A DNA stretch of 64,000 nt from FLUQ01 sp031550605. Lineage in GTDB: Bacteria > Desulfobacterota > Desulfovibrionia > Desulfovibrionales > Desulfovibrionaceae. The stretch lies in assembly GCA_031550605.1 (NCBI GenBank), contig JAVBOK010000043.1, forward strand, positions 62,001 through 126,000. Reading direction: 5' to 3'. Below, piece by piece: positions 8,600 through 18,393 of this stretch; positions within the stretch are counted from its first letter, which is position 1; every line of letters starts with the position of its first letter. The translations under genes and the position numbers were made by a program. The notes beneath the pieces are model-generated. The model was not told where the DNA came from. It ran no database searches and saw only the letters and a program-made list of their open reading frames with translations.

Positions 8600-8753
8600 A
8601 GTCGCTCCCGTTATATACCTCCGGCGGCCGGAAGGCTTCACCCTTCGAACTGCCGGCAGGGGGATCATGCCCCGCATCCTCGTCGAATGCGCTTTTCCCC
8701 TTTTCCAGGCGATCCGCATCCGAAGCGGGGGCCGGAGAGTCCCCGTTCCCCGG

Positions 8754-9518
8754 TCAAATCCTCACGAACCGGCTGTTTTCCCAGTGCAGGCCGACGTGGT
8801 GCTCCACAAAAGCGTTCACCACGCGGGCGTATTCACGACGGCCCGACACGGAAAGATCGCGCAGCGCCCCGTCCCGCCACAGCGTCGGAGGATATTCCTG
8901 CACATAGGCCAGCGCGTCAAGGGTTTCCTGTTGCACGGACAGACAGGGCTGCGTCGTCCATGTGCGTCCCGCGCAGTCCGGACAGTGAAAAACCCCTTCC
9001 CGTATCAGGAAAAGGCAGCGCATGCCGCCGCTGAACGGGGTTCCGCATCGGGCGCAGGCCTTGAGCGGCATGGCGTACCCCTGTTCAAAAACCAGTTTTG
9101 CCCGGAACAGCAAAGGCAGGTCGGCCGGGGGATCCGCATCTTCCTCCAGAAAACACAGCACGCCGGAAAACAGGGCGTAGGCGGAAGCCGCCCCGTCAGG
9201 GGCCGCGCCGAACGCCTCCAGAAATCTCAAACAGTTCATGGCCGGACCCAACCGCCGCCAATCCCGCCGCAACCTGTCCGGCCCGCGCAGAAGCGTCCCC
9301 TCCTGCAAGGCATGGAATGCGCCGCCGCGCGTCACCTTGATCCGAAACAAGACCTCGTTGAACAGATCAAGGCATCCCGTGAACCGGCGCCTGCTGCGCG
9401 AACCGCCAAAGGCAAACGCGGAAAGAATGCCCCGGCTGGGCGAAAGAAAACGGACCCAGAGGTCCGTTTCCCGAAATTTGCCCACCCGCAGAATACGTAC
9501 CGTATCCGTGAATTCCAT
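8754..9518 (-). CDS. recO: DNA repair protein RecO
   Basis: A RecF-pathway mediator that helps load RecA on SSB-coated single-stranded DNA. The 254-residue protein has an N-terminal OB fold beginning EFTDTVRILRVGKFRETDLWV, a helical middle, and a zinc finger with two Cys pairs (CARCGTPF and CPDC). Its ATG overlaps the stop of rodZ in a TAATG junction, so the two are translationally coupled. glyQ follows 154 bases after its stop. Confidence 0.93.
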   Translation of the reverse strand: MEFTDTVRILRVGKFRETDLWVRFLSPSRGILSAFAFGGSRSRRRFTGCLDLFNEVLFRIKVTRGGAFHALQEGTLLRGPDRLRRDWRRLGPAMNCLRFLEAFGAAPDGAASAYALFSGVLCFLEEDADPPADLPLLFRAKLVFEQGYAMPLKACARCGTPFSGGMRCLFLIREGVFHCPDCAGRTWTTQPCLSVQQETLDALAYVQEYPPTLWRDGALRDLSVSGRREYARVVNAFVEHHVGLHWENSRFVRI

Positions 9519-10459
9519 TACCGTGACGGCGGGAAAGTCAGGGACACGCGCTCGCCGGACCGGGCGCTGAGCGGATACGGCTTGCCGTTATAGCGCACCG
9601 TCACCCCGCCGCCGTTGCCCAGGACCAGCACCAGCTTTTTTTTGAACGGAAACACCGAAGTCTGGCCGGGATATACGTGCATGGTGCGCGGGCTTTCGCC
9701 ATCCGCCATGGCCTGCACGTAGCATTCAGCCTTCGCCTCCACGCTGACCCTGTTGCCGTCCGTGGGAACGGTTTCCACGACAACCGCCGGCGCGGCCTCG
9801 GCAGGCGAGGCGGCCGTCGCGTTGCGGCCTGCCGCCGGCGGGGAAACAGGCGCGGCAGCCTGAGGGACCGGCACGGGCGCGGGCTGCGGCACGGCAACCG
9901 GCGCGGAAGCGGCGGGTCTGGTCGTGGCATTGGCCGGACCCGCGCCGTTGGCGCGGGACACGGCGGTGGTATCCGCGGGCTGCGGCACGGCCGCATCCGG
10001 CGCCGTGACCGTGGATGAAGCGCTCAGGGGACGTTTGATCAGGTCCAGAATATCGCCGCCGTACCGTGTGAGCACAAACACCCCGGCAGCGGCCGGAAGC
10101 ACCAGAATCACCAGGATAATGACCAGGGCCACGATCTTGTCCCCGCCGCGATTCTGCCGTTGCGCGGCAAGGTGGCGGTCAATGGGGCCGGGCGTGGGCG
10201 CGACGCCCTCAAGCACGGCGCGCGGGAACAAGGCTTCAATGCCCGTTTCCAGATCTTCGGGCGACAGGCCGACGCTTTGCGCATAAGAGCGGACAAAACC
10301 ACGGGCGTACACCGCATGGGGCAGCCCTTCCAACACACCGTTCTCTATGGCGTACAGGGTTTTGGAGGACAGCTTGAACTTCGCCGCCAGCTCTTCGACG
10401 CTGAGGCCTCTGGCTTCGCGGCTGGCGCGGATCAACTCCCCGAATTCCTGCGATGTCAT
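9518..10459 (-). CDS. rodZ: RodZ-like helix-turn-helix transmembrane protein
   Basis: A 313-residue protein with an N-terminal cytoplasmic HTH_25 domain (about 5-75), one transmembrane segment (about 109-131), a long Ala/Pro/Thr-rich periplasmic linker (about 140-235) and a C-terminal DUF4115 beta domain. This is the RodZ layout; RodZ links MreB to the cell-wall elongation machinery. The ATG at 10459 is chosen because GGAGG lies 6 bases upstream; an upstream GTG at 10483 has no comparable site. It starts 29 bases after the surA stop. Confidence 0.88.
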   Translation of the reverse strand: MTSQEFGELIRASREARGLSVEELAAKFKLSSKTLYAIENGVLEGLPHAVYARGFVRSYAQSVGLSPEDLETGIEALFPRAVLEGVAPTPGPIDRHLAAQRQNRGGDKIVALVIILVILVLPAAAGVFVLTRYGGDILDLIKRPLSASSTVTAPDAAVPQPADTTAVSRANGAGPANATTRPAASAPVAVPQPAPVPVPQAAAPVSPPAAGRNATAASPAEAAPAVVVETVPTDGNRVSVEAKAECYVQAMADGESPRTMHVYPGQTSVFPFKKKLVLVLGNGGGVTVRYNGKPYPLSARSGERVSLTFPPSR

Positions 10460-10488
10460 GACTGCCTCCACTGATGCGCCCACCGGAA

Positions 10489-11451
10489 TTACAGGCGAAT
10501 ATCGATGACCGCTTTTTTGCGCAGTTGTTGCGTGTATTCGGTGAACCGTTCCCGCATGCGGGGTTCGCGCAGGATTCGCTCGATTTCCGGGGTCGCTTCT
10601 TCCAGGGTCATCTGGCGGCCCGCGGTGGACGAATTCAATTTGACCAGGGAATCGTTCATGTTCAACTGGAAAATGCCGCTGACCTGTCCGTTCTGCAATT
10701 TGAGGACTTCGACCTTGATCGGTTCGGCCATATCCTTCCAGGCGATAAGTCCCAGTTCGCCGCCCTTGTCCGGGGCCGGACCTATGGAATATTGTTTCGC
10801 GGCTTCGGCAAAGGACAGGCTGCCCTCGTTTATGCGGCGCAGCACGTCAGCCGGTTTGGCCGCGGGGCCGAAAACGATGAGAGACAGATTTACGGATTTT
10901 TCCGCCGCGAACTCCTTCTGGTGCTCTTCATAATATCGAGCAATTTCGTCCTGGGTGATCACGATTTTGCGGGCAATCATGATACTGACGATGCGCTGGT
11001 TCAAAATGTTGTTGCGCAGGCGTTCCTTGACCATGGCCATGGTGCCGCCCTGGGCCACGACGCGGGCTTCGAATTCCGCCATGGTCGTCTGGTTGCGCTG
11101 CACCAGTTTGCGCAATTCGTTGTCCACCTCGTTGTCGCTGACCGTGACTTTCAGCCGTGTCGCTTCCTGGCGCAGCAGCATGTCGTCGATCATGGAATCC
11201 AGCACCTGGGTCATCAGCGCCTCAATCTGCTGCCGGGCGGCCGGGTCAGAAGGGCGGATGCCGGCGCGGGCCAACTCCGGCCCGGTATGTTGCCGCAATT
11301 CGTGCAGAGTTATCATTTCGCCGTTGATCACGGCGGCGATCTTGTTCAACTGGATGGACTGGTATTTTCCGGCTTCCGCGGCGCCGGCGCGCGCAGGGAA
11401 AACGGTCAGCAGCGCAAGCAGCGCAAACAGGCAGGAACGGATGGATATCAA
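10489..11451 (-). CDS. surA: SurA-like periplasmic peptidyl-prolyl isomerase/chaperone
   Basis: A 320-residue exported protein that is likely to chaperone outer-membrane proteins. A signal peptide (residues 1 to about 27, ending ARAGAAEAG) is followed by a SurA N-terminal domain (IAAVINGEMITLHEL), then one parvulin domain with the KGGELGLIAW signature, then a C-terminal helix. E. coli SurA has two parvulin domains, so this is a single-domain version. The TTG at 11451 is the best start: GAGGAG lies 6 bases upstream and it places the signal peptide exactly at the N-terminus. Confidence 0.87.
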   Translation of the reverse strand: MISIRSCLFALLALLTVFPARAGAAEAGKYQSIQLNKIAAVINGEMITLHELRQHTGPELARAGIRPSDPAARQQIEALMTQVLDSMIDDMLLRQEATRLKVTVSDNEVDNELRKLVQRNQTTMAEFEARVVAQGGTMAMVKERLRNNILNQRIVSIMIARKIVITQDEIARYYEEHQKEFAAEKSVNLSLIVFGPAAKPADVLRRINEGSLSFAEAAKQYSIGPAPDKGGELGLIAWKDMAEPIKVEVLKLQNGQVSGIFQLNMNDSLVKLNSSTAGRQMTLEEATPEIERILREPRMRERFTEYTQQLRKKAVIDIRL

Positions 11452-11710
11452 AGGAGTCTCCTCGTTTTTCACACACGACAACACACGATGGACCGCCGGA
11501 ACCGATGCGTCCGGCCGCACTACAGGGCGTCAGACAGCAAAAATCGCATGCCGCGCAGCGCCCGCAAACAAAAATGCCGGACGGTTCCGTCCGCGCTGTT
11601 GCCCCGCGTACCGCAATGGGGCAAGAAAAACCCGCAGTTGGTGTAATATGTTTTGCGTCTGCTTGCAACCGGAGAGCAATTTCCCGCGGCAGCTTCAGGA
11701 AAAGCGGCCG

Positions 11711-12775
11711 TCAGTCCGAAGGCCGGGCTTCCGCGTCCGTTCCGTTATGCCGTGCGGCCGGGGCGGCTTCCGTGGCGTTGCCCCCGGTTGCGGGCAGGTT
11801 TTTTTTCTCCGCCTCGGGGGACCGAACGGCGAAAGACGGCAGCAAGTGGCGCGACACCCTGACGTCGGCCTTGGCGAAACGGCCCTGAAGCCATGCGTTG
11901 TACGCCGCATGCAGCTTTTCTTCGAGCAGGGTCTTTTCAATCAGGGGGTATGCTTCCGTGGGGGAAAGCCGACGTTCTTCCGTCGCCTCGATGAGCATCA
12001 ACGCGTGGAACTCCTTGTCCGCCCTGACCGCCGGCGATATCTGCCCCGGTTGCAGCCGGGCAAGTTCAGCCACGAATTCGGGGAAAAGGCGCTTTTTGTC
12101 CATGCGCACGGACCGCACCGCCAGATCCGGAAATTCCGCCTGCACCAGAGCCGGATCGTTGGTCTCGGCCAGCCTGCGCCTGCCCCGCTCCACCTGAGCC
12201 TTGCGCAAACCGCTGACCAGAATGAAATGCGCCCAGGGCGGCCTGACGAATTCGGCCTCGTGGCTGCGATAATATTCCGTGGCTTCATCCGAGGCGATCG
12301 TAATGCCGGGGCGGAGGATTTTTTCCAAAAAATGTTGCAGCGACAACTTGTTCCGCAACAGAAAACGCCAGCTTTCACGGTCGATGCCTTCGTTCACCAG
12401 CAGGGCTTCAAAGGCTCCCGGCGGATAATCGGCCCGGATATTGTCCTCTTCCGCCAGAACCTGGGCATCCGTCACGGACAGTTTCTTTTTTTCCAGTTGC
12501 TGCTTGACCAGTTCCAAAGCCAGAAGATTCATCAGCGCCGGGTTGTATTGCCGGCGCAGGGCTTCCTGATCCACTGCCGAGGTCGCCGGCCAGTCCGGAA
12601 AAGCGCTGCTCTGCATGGCTTCCAACTGCGGCAGGGTGATAACCCTGCCGTTGATCCGTGCCACTTCGCCGGGCCGGGTCCGCGACTCACAGGCGGACGC
12701 CAGGCAGCACAACGCCAGCAGGAGAAAAACCCCCCGGCGCGGAAACATTCGATTGGTGAAGCAGCAGCCTGTCAT
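11711..12775 (-). CDS. Lipoprotein peptidyl-prolyl isomerase (PpiC/SurA type)
   Basis: A 354-residue lipoprotein: a hydrophobic signal ends in the lipobox LASAC, followed by GEVARINGRVITLPQLEAM, which matches a SurA/PrsA N-terminal domain, and a parvulin-like region (WAHFILVSGLRKAQ...). The catalytic-type KGG.LG signature of active parvulins is poorly preserved, so it may act as a chaperone only. The start at 12775 (TAAGG upstream) is preferred; an ATG at 12748 is also possible. It lies 16 bases downstream of mfd and is followed, after a 259-base gap, by the second SurA-like gene. Confidence 0.82.
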   Translation of the reverse strand: MTGCCFTNRMFPRRGVFLLLALCCLASACESRTRPGEVARINGRVITLPQLEAMQSSAFPDWPATSAVDQEALRRQYNPALMNLLALELVKQQLEKKKLSVTDAQVLAEEDNIRADYPPGAFEALLVNEGIDRESWRFLLRNKLSLQHFLEKILRPGITIASDEATEYYRSHEAEFVRPPWAHFILVSGLRKAQVERGRRRLAETNDPALVQAEFPDLAVRSVRMDKKRLFPEFVAELARLQPGQISPAVRADKEFHALMLIEATEERRLSPTEAYPLIEKTLLEEKLHAAYNAWLQGRFAKADVRVSRHLLPSFAVRSPEAEKKNLPATGGNATEAAPAARHNGTDAEARPSD

Positions 12776-12791
12776 GCAATGCCTTATGCGC

Positions 12792-15700
12792 TCATTCGAC
12801 CGTCTTGCGCAAGAGGGAAAGTTCGGACCGGATCCCGCGGAGCTGTTCATCCAAAGTGCCGGGGGACAGATTCAACTCCAGCCCGGCGGGGGGCAGCAAC
12901 CGGGCGCGTCCGCGCCCCGCCGTGACCCAGGGCACCAGTTTGACCGGATCCAGACCGGGGCAGTCCTCGGAAAACACAAGGCGGACCCGGTCCGGATACA
13001 CATCGGAACGCAACGCGCCCAAACCGCACAAAAAGCGCTTGAAAGACAGCACGGCCAGAAAATTGGCCACCGTTTCCGGCCAGGGGCCGAAGCGGTCGCG
13101 CATTTCCAGTTCGATGTCCTCCTGCGCGGCGTCATCCACGGCGGAGGACAACGATTTGTAATATTTTAGCCGGAGCTGCGCATCGCCGATATACGCTTCG
13201 GGAATGTGGGCGGGCACGCCCAGGTTGATTTCCGTTTCCGCCTCCTGGCGCACGGGCGCGCCTTTGAGCTTCGCCACCGCCTCTTCCAGCATTTCCAGAA
13301 AAAGGTCCAGTCCCAGGCGCGACATATGGCCGGATTGCGATTCGCCCAAAATATTGCCGGCTCCCCGCAGGCGCAGATCCTCCATGGCCACCTGGAAACC
13401 CGCGCCCAGGTAATCGAGGTCCAGAATGATGCGCAGCCGCTGTCGGGACTGTTCCGGAAGCCTGTCCACATCGTTGACCACAAAAACGGCGAAAGCCTGG
13501 CGATCGGAACGCCCCACCCGGCCGCGCAACTGATACAGCTGCCCTAATCCGAACAATTGGGCCTGGTCCACAACCAGCGTGTTGGCCCGGGGAAAATCCA
13601 GCCCGGATTCGATGATCGCTGTGCAGACCAGAACATCCAGCTCCCCGTGCCAGAACTTGTGCATGGTGTCTTCCAGGGCGCGTTCGGGCATCTGGCCGTG
13701 GGCCATGCCGACCCTGGCGTTCGGAGCGAGTTTTTTCACATATTCCGCGACCCGCTCCAGCCCCTGCACCCGGTTGTACACCCAGAATACCTGGCCTTGC
13801 CGGCTGATTTCACGTTCAAGTATCACTTTAAGTGTTTCGTCATGCCGGTTGATAATGGCCGTTGCCACGGGTTTTCTATCCGGCGGCGCGGTTTCTATCA
13901 CCGACAGCTCACGGATGCCCGACAAGGACAGTTGCAGGGTCCGGGGGATGGGGGTTGCGGTCAGCGTCAGGGCGTCCACGTTTTTCCGCATCTGTTTGAG
14001 CCGTTCCTTGTGCCGCACCCCGAACCGCTGCTCTTCGTCCAGCACCAGAAGCCCCAGGTGGGGCAATTCCACATCCTTGGACAACAGGCGGTGCGTGCCG
14101 ATCAGGATATCGGTCTGGCCTCCGGCCGCCGCGGCCAGCACTTCTTTCTGTCTGGCCGGGGTCACGAACCGGGACAGCATGCCGACCGTTACCGGAAAAT
14201 TGGCCAGCCTGGCGCGAAAGGTCTGGTAATGCTGCTCCGCCAGCACGGTCGTCGGACAGAGCACAGCCACCTGGCGGCCTTCGAGCACGGCCCGGAACGC
14301 GGCCCGCAGGGCCACTTCCGTCTTGCCGAATCCCACGTCGCCGCAGACAAGGCGGTCCATGGGTTCGGGTTTTTCCATGTCCCGCAACACCTCGTCGATG
14401 GCCCTGGCCTGGTCCGGCGTTTCCTCGAAGCCGAATGATGCTTCGAATTCACGGTACATCTCGCCTATTGGCTGATAGCGAAACCCCTTGGCCACCTTGC
14501 GGAACGCGTACATTTCCACAAGATCTTCCGCTATTTTTTCAATGGCCTTGCGGGCTTTATCCTTACCCGCCGCCCACAGGGAACCGCCCAGCCTGTCCGG
14601 CGCGGGTTCGGCCCCGTCCGGGGCCTTGTAGCGCTGCACCAGCCCCAGGCGGTCCACGGGCAGGTACAGGCGGTCGTCGCCGGCATAGGACAACAGCAGA
14701 TAATCGTTGGGCACCCCGCCCAGCATCATGCGGTGCAACCCCGCAAAGCGCCCGATGCCGTAATCGCGGTGAACCAGGAAGTCGCCTTCCCTGAGTTCGT
14801 CATACCGGTCAAGGCCGCGGAAAGCCCCGGTAGGCACGCGACGGGCCGACCGTTCCGCGCGCGGCTGCAGCACTTCTTCGCCGAGGATAAGCGTGGAATC
14901 CCAGACCAGATGCGCGCCGCCGCGGTACGGGGCGACCAGCGCGAAAAGCCCCTTGCCGTCCGGTGCGAACCGGAGTTGCGGCCGGATGCCGTCCTGCTCC
15001 GCAAGGGCCAGAAACTTCGCCCGGCCCCGTTCCGTGGCAAAGGCCAGCAGCACCCGCGTGTATTCCGTCCCGCCCCTGGGATGCGACCATGTCCGCATGG
15101 CCGTCACCAGGCGCTGCCAGGGGCGTTCCGCGTCCTGCGCGCCGGGAAACAGTTCCTGGAACGAACGGACGCCCCGCTCCGGCAAATCTTCGGCCGTGGC
15201 GCCAACGCCGGCGACCATGTCCTCGAAATACGCCCGGTCGGCATCCCCCACGGTCCGCATCACATCCGCGGGCGTCTGCAGGACCAGAGCCCGGGGCTGA
15301 TGCAGCCCCGGGCCTTCCCGGTTTTCATCCAACTGCGTTTCCCAGGCATCAAAGGATTCTTTCATGTGCCGCATGAAGTCCTGTTCGCCGGGCAGCAGCA
15401 GCACGCTGCGCGGGGGGATCCAGTCCTGCAGCCGGCTGGGTCTGTCGAACAGCATGCCCGACAGAAATTCCTGCCCGCCGCTGTCCGCGAAGCGTTCAAG
15501 AATGCGCGCGTCTTCGGCGTCGATGCGGCCCGCGTCCTGCAATGTACGCCAACGGGCGGACAACGTTTTGCGGGCCGCGGCGTGCGGGAGGTAAGGAGAT
15601 ACCGGAATGCAGGTCACTTCCGCCAGATCGGCGATGGACCGCTGCGTCGTGGGGTCGAACAGACGGATGTCGTCCAGGGTGTCGCCGAAAAATTCAAGCC

Positions 15701-16274
15701 GCACCGGCCGGGCATGGCCGGGACAGGCCACGTCGAGGATATCGCCGCGCATGGCCGCTTCACCGGGCTGGGAAACCATGGGGCAGCGGATGTAGCCCCA
15801 ATCCACAAGCTGTTCCAGAACCAGTTCGGGGGCCATGTCCATGCCCTTGCGCAGCACCAGTTCATGATCGGCGAAAAAATCGGGCGGCGGCAGCAGCGGC
15901 AGAAAAGCGTCGACGGGAACCAGCACCACGTGCCGCGCGGACGCACGGCTGAGGGCATAAAGCGCGGCCATGCGCTCCGCCCAATGGATGCGGTTTTTCA
16001 AACCCGCCGGATACGGGGGAACCGTCAGAACGGGATGTTCCCAGACAACCTGGGTCAGGGGCAGATCGCCGGCGGAATATTCCGGCAGAAACAACCGCAG
16101 CAGCGCGCGGCATTCGTTGGTTTCCGCCTGGTCGCGGGTGACCATGACCACGCCGCGCCCGGCCCGCGACAAACGCGCCGCCAGACGGGCGCGGGTCGCG
16201 CCGCCAGACCGGCTGATCCGGACTTCCTGTTTGCCGCCGCCCAGCAGGCGGTACGCCAGTTGCTCAAACGACAC
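12792..16274 (-). CDS. mfd: Transcription-repair coupling factor Mfd
   Basis: An ATP-dependent translocase that releases RNA polymerase stalled at DNA damage and recruits UvrA. The 1160-residue protein has a UvrB-like N-terminal region, a CarD-like RNA-polymerase-interacting domain at about 490-570 (LREGDFLVHRDYGIGRF), superfamily 2 helicase motifs including GDVGFGKTE near 645 and DEEQRFG, the helicase C domain, and the TRCF C-terminal domain. The start is a GTG at 16274 with AAGGA 6 bases upstream. Length matches the family. Confidence 0.98.
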   Translation of the reverse strand: MSFEQLAYRLLGGGKQEVRISRSGGATRARLAARLSRAGRGVVMVTRDQAETNECRALLRLFLPEYSAGDLPLTQVVWEHPVLTVPPYPAGLKNRIHWAERMAALYALSRASARHVVLVPVDAFLPLLPPPDFFADHELVLRKGMDMAPELVLEQLVDWGYIRCPMVSQPGEAAMRGDILDVACPGHARPVRLEFFGDTLDDIRLFDPTTQRSIADLAEVTCIPVSPYLPHAAARKTLSARWRTLQDAGRIDAEDARILERFADSGGQEFLSGMLFDRPSRLQDWIPPRSVLLLPGEQDFMRHMKESFDAWETQLDENREGPGLHQPRALVLQTPADVMRTVGDADRAYFEDMVAGVGATAEDLPERGVRSFQELFPGAQDAERPWQRLVTAMRTWSHPRGGTEYTRVLLAFATERGRAKFLALAEQDGIRPQLRFAPDGKGLFALVAPYRGGAHLVWDSTLILGEEVLQPRAERSARRVPTGAFRGLDRYDELREGDFLVHRDYGIGRFAGLHRMMLGGVPNDYLLLSYAGDDRLYLPVDRLGLVQRYKAPDGAEPAPDRLGGSLWAAGKDKARKAIEKIAEDLVEMYAFRKVAKGFRYQPIGEMYREFEASFGFEETPDQARAIDEVLRDMEKPEPMDRLVCGDVGFGKTEVALRAAFRAVLEGRQVAVLCPTTVLAEQHYQTFRARLANFPVTVGMLSRFVTPARQKEVLAAAAGGQTDILIGTHRLLSKDVELPHLGLLVLDEEQRFGVRHKERLKQMRKNVDALTLTATPIPRTLQLSLSGIRELSVIETAPPDRKPVATAIINRHDETLKVILEREISRQGQVFWVYNRVQGLERVAEYVKKLAPNARVGMAHGQMPERALEDTMHKFWHGELDVLVCTAIIESGLDFPRANTLVVDQAQLFGLGQLYQLRGRVGRSDRQAFAVFVVNDVDRLPEQSRQRLRIILDLDYLGAGFQVAMEDLRLRGAGNILGESQSGHMSRLGLDLFLEMLEEAVAKLKGAPVRQEAETEINLGVPAHIPEAYIGDAQLRLKYYKSLSSAVDDAAQEDIELEMRDRFGPWPETVANFLAVLSFKRFLCGLGALRSDVYPDRVRLVFSEDCPGLDPVKLVPWVTAGRGRARLLPPAGLELNLSPGTLDEQLRGIRSELSLLRKTVE

Positions 16275-16292
16275 GTAACTTCCTTAACGCCG

Positions 16293-16323
16293 AAAAGCCG
16301 CCCCGGCGTGGAGCGGCTTTTTT
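16293..16323 (-). terminator. Terminator between cheW and mfd
   Basis: AAAAGCCGC / GCGGCTTTT arms (16293-16301 and 16313-16321) around a 11-base loop, with T-tracts on both strands. It lies just after the cheW stop and before mfd, both on the minus strand. Confidence 0.85.
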
Positions 16324-16341
16324 CTTTACACGGAAAACCGG

Positions 16342-16815
16342 CTACACTTGGCCAAGGGCCTCCATATCCTCGCTGGAAAGCAGCTTGTCAAGGTCAAGCA
16401 GGATCAGCAGGCGGTCCTGCAGTTTGCCCACGCCGCTGATGTATTCGGATTCCAGACCGGCGACGACCGGTGGCGGCGGTTCCACGGTACCGGCGGGAAT
16501 GCGCAGCACCTCGGACACGGAATCCACCACGAACCCGACGATCATGTTATTGATCTCAATAACGATAATCCGGGTGTGTTTGTCGTGTTCCTTGGAGGTC
16601 AGGCCAAAACGGCGGCGCAGGTCGATGATCGGGATGACCTTGCCCCGCAGGTTGATGACCCCCTCCACAAAATCCTGGGCGCGGGGCACCTTGGTGATTT
16701 CCATGGTGCGGATGATTTCCTGCACTTTCAGAATATCAACGCCGAACTCTTCTTCGCCGATACTGAACGTGACCAGTTGCAGCAGTTCGTCGTCTTTTTT
16801 CTGGTTCAGTTCCAT
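16342..16815 (-). CDS. cheW: Chemotaxis coupling protein CheW (orphan)
   Basis: A 157-residue single CheW domain protein (LVTFSIGEEEFGVDILKVQEII ... GVINLRGKVIPIIDLRRRFG), which couples chemoreceptors to CheA. GGGGGA precedes the ATG. It is monocistronic and 24 kb from the chemotaxis operon at 40-49 kb. It may serve that system or another receptor array elsewhere in the genome. Confidence 0.96.
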   Translation of the reverse strand: MELNQKKDDELLQLVTFSIGEEEFGVDILKVQEIIRTMEITKVPRAQDFVEGVINLRGKVIPIIDLRRRFGLTSKEHDKHTRIIVIEINNMIVGFVVDSVSEVLRIPAGTVEPPPPVVAGLESEYISGVGKLQDRLLILLDLDKLLSSEDMEALGQV

Positions 16816-16938
16816 TCTGTTCCCCCTGATAAAGCCTTTCCGCCGTATGGGTCCGTGCGTTTGCCGGAAGTACGCTTCAGGACTTGTTGTATCGCCTACC
16901 TTGTGGCAGTTTTTTCAATTTTGGGCAACGAAAAAACA

Positions 16939-18264
16939 CTATCTTCCGACACAAAAATAGTCAAATCCGAGCGAGGCAAGATATCCCGGAGAATACAGGT
17001 TCCGGCCGTCGAAAAGCGCCGGCGTGGAAAGCAGGGAGCGGATACGTTTGAAATCCGGCGTGCGAAATTGGTTCCACTCCGTCACAACCAGCAGGGCGTC
17101 CGCTCCTTCAAGCGCCGCATATTGCGTATCGGCAAGAAGGAACAATGCATTACCCCGCAGCAATTTTTCGGCGTTTTTTCCGGCAACGGGGTCATATGCC
17201 TTGATCCGCATGCCCCGCGCCGTCAAATCGCCGATAATGCTCAGGGATGCCGCCTCGCGCATGTCATCGGTATTGGCCTTGAAAGCCAGCCCCCACAGGG
17301 CCAGGGTTTTCCCGGCCACGCCGCCCCGGCCGGCAAAATACTCCGCAATCCGCCGGGCCATGGACAACTTCTGCCTGTCGTTGACCGCATCCACCGATTC
17401 CAGGAGCCTGGGGACGGCCCCGGCCCCCTTCGCCGTGTGGATCAGGGCTTTCACGTCTTTCGGAAAGCATGACCCGCCGTAACCGACGCCCGGATAAATA
17501 AAATGGTAGCCGATGCGCTGGTCGGCGCCGATGCCCGCGCGCACGTCGCGCACGTCCGCCCCCACCCGCTCGCAGTTGGCGGCGATTTCGGGGATGACGG
17601 ATATTTTGGTCGCCAGCATGCAGTTGGCGGCGTATTTGGTCATTTCCGCGCTGCGGGAGTTCATGACGATGACTTTTTCCCGGCTGCGGGCAAACGGGGC
17701 GTACAGCGTCTTCAACAGTTCCGCCGCGCTTTCGCTTTCCGTGCCCAGCACCACCCTGTCGGGTTTCATGAAGTCGTTGACCGCGTCCCCTTCTTTCAAA
17801 AATTCGGGGTTGGACACGACGTCCACCGCGACGGAAACGCCGCGCGCCGCCAGAACGCGTTCAATCCGTTCCCGCACCCGGTCCGCCGTGCCCACGGGCA
17901 CCGTGGATTTGTCGACCACCACCAGGGACCGGGTGAGCAGACGGCCGATCTCGTCCGCCACGGCGTCCACGGACGACAGATCGCAGGACCCGTCGTCGCG
18001 CGGCGGAGTGCCCACGCAGATAAAAACGGCTTCCGCCTCGCGCAGCCCTTCGTCAAGGCTGGTGGTGAAAAAAAGCCGGCCTTCGGCGTGCCCGCGCCTG
18101 ACCAGATTTTCAAGGCCCGGTTCGAAGATATGGATGGAGCCCGCGCGCAGGCGTTCGACAACGGCCGGATTCACATCCACGCAATGCACGGTGTTGCCCA
18201 TCTCGGCAAAACAGGCCGCGCTGACCAGACCGACATATCCTGTGCCGACAATGCAAATATTCAT
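16939..18264 (-). CDS. ugd: UDP-glucose 6-dehydrogenase
   Basis: Oxidises UDP-glucose to UDP-glucuronate with two NAD+, for exopolysaccharide or lipopolysaccharide sugars. The 441-residue protein has the NAD motif GTGYVG at 7-12, CVGTPP, and the catalytic cysteine in GGSCFPKD near residue 264, followed by ALWGLAFKANTDDMREAAS. The nearest neighbours are unrelated in pathway. Transcription is divergent from acpS, with overlapping promoter elements in between. Confidence 0.96.
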   Translation of the reverse strand: MNICIVGTGYVGLVSAACFAEMGNTVHCVDVNPAVVERLRAGSIHIFEPGLENLVRRGHAEGRLFFTTSLDEGLREAEAVFICVGTPPRDDGSCDLSSVDAVADEIGRLLTRSLVVVDKSTVPVGTADRVRERIERVLAARGVSVAVDVVSNPEFLKEGDAVNDFMKPDRVVLGTESESAAELLKTLYAPFARSREKVIVMNSRSAEMTKYAANCMLATKISVIPEIAANCERVGADVRDVRAGIGADQRIGYHFIYPGVGYGGSCFPKDVKALIHTAKGAGAVPRLLESVDAVNDRQKLSMARRIAEYFAGRGGVAGKTLALWGLAFKANTDDMREAASLSIIGDLTARGMRIKAYDPVAGKNAEKLLRGNALFLLADTQYAALEGADALLVVTEWNQFRTPDFKRIRSLLSTPALFDGRNLYSPGYLASLGFDYFCVGR

Positions 18265-18303
18265 CAGACGAGCCTCGACAATGTCCTGCCACAGGAAATT
18301 TCC

Positions 18304-18333
18304 TTGGCATAAGGTTTATTATTTGGATACTAT
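18304..18333 (+). promoter_or_regulatory. Candidate promoter of acpS-nnr-tsaE-lysC
   Basis: TTGGCA (18304-18309), 18 bases, TACTAT (18328-18333). The -10 element overlaps the opposing -10 of the ugd promoter. Confidence 0.5.
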
Positions 18334-18355
18334 ACACATGGACGATTCGCGTCAA
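18327..18355 (-). promoter_or_regulatory. Candidate promoter of ugd
   Basis: On the minus strand TTGACG (18350-18355), 17 bases, TAGTAT (18327-18332), about 60 bases upstream of the ugd ATG. It shares its -10 bases with the divergent acpS promoter. Confidence 0.55.
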
Positions 18356-18393
18356 CGCGCTCGCCTTCATCTTTGCCGTTTCCGGAGAACGCC

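Noticed and set aside
6830..9034. 734-codon plus-strand frame opposite glyS/glyQ/recO
   Set aside because: It spans three certain minus-strand genes; composition is that of a reversed coding frame.
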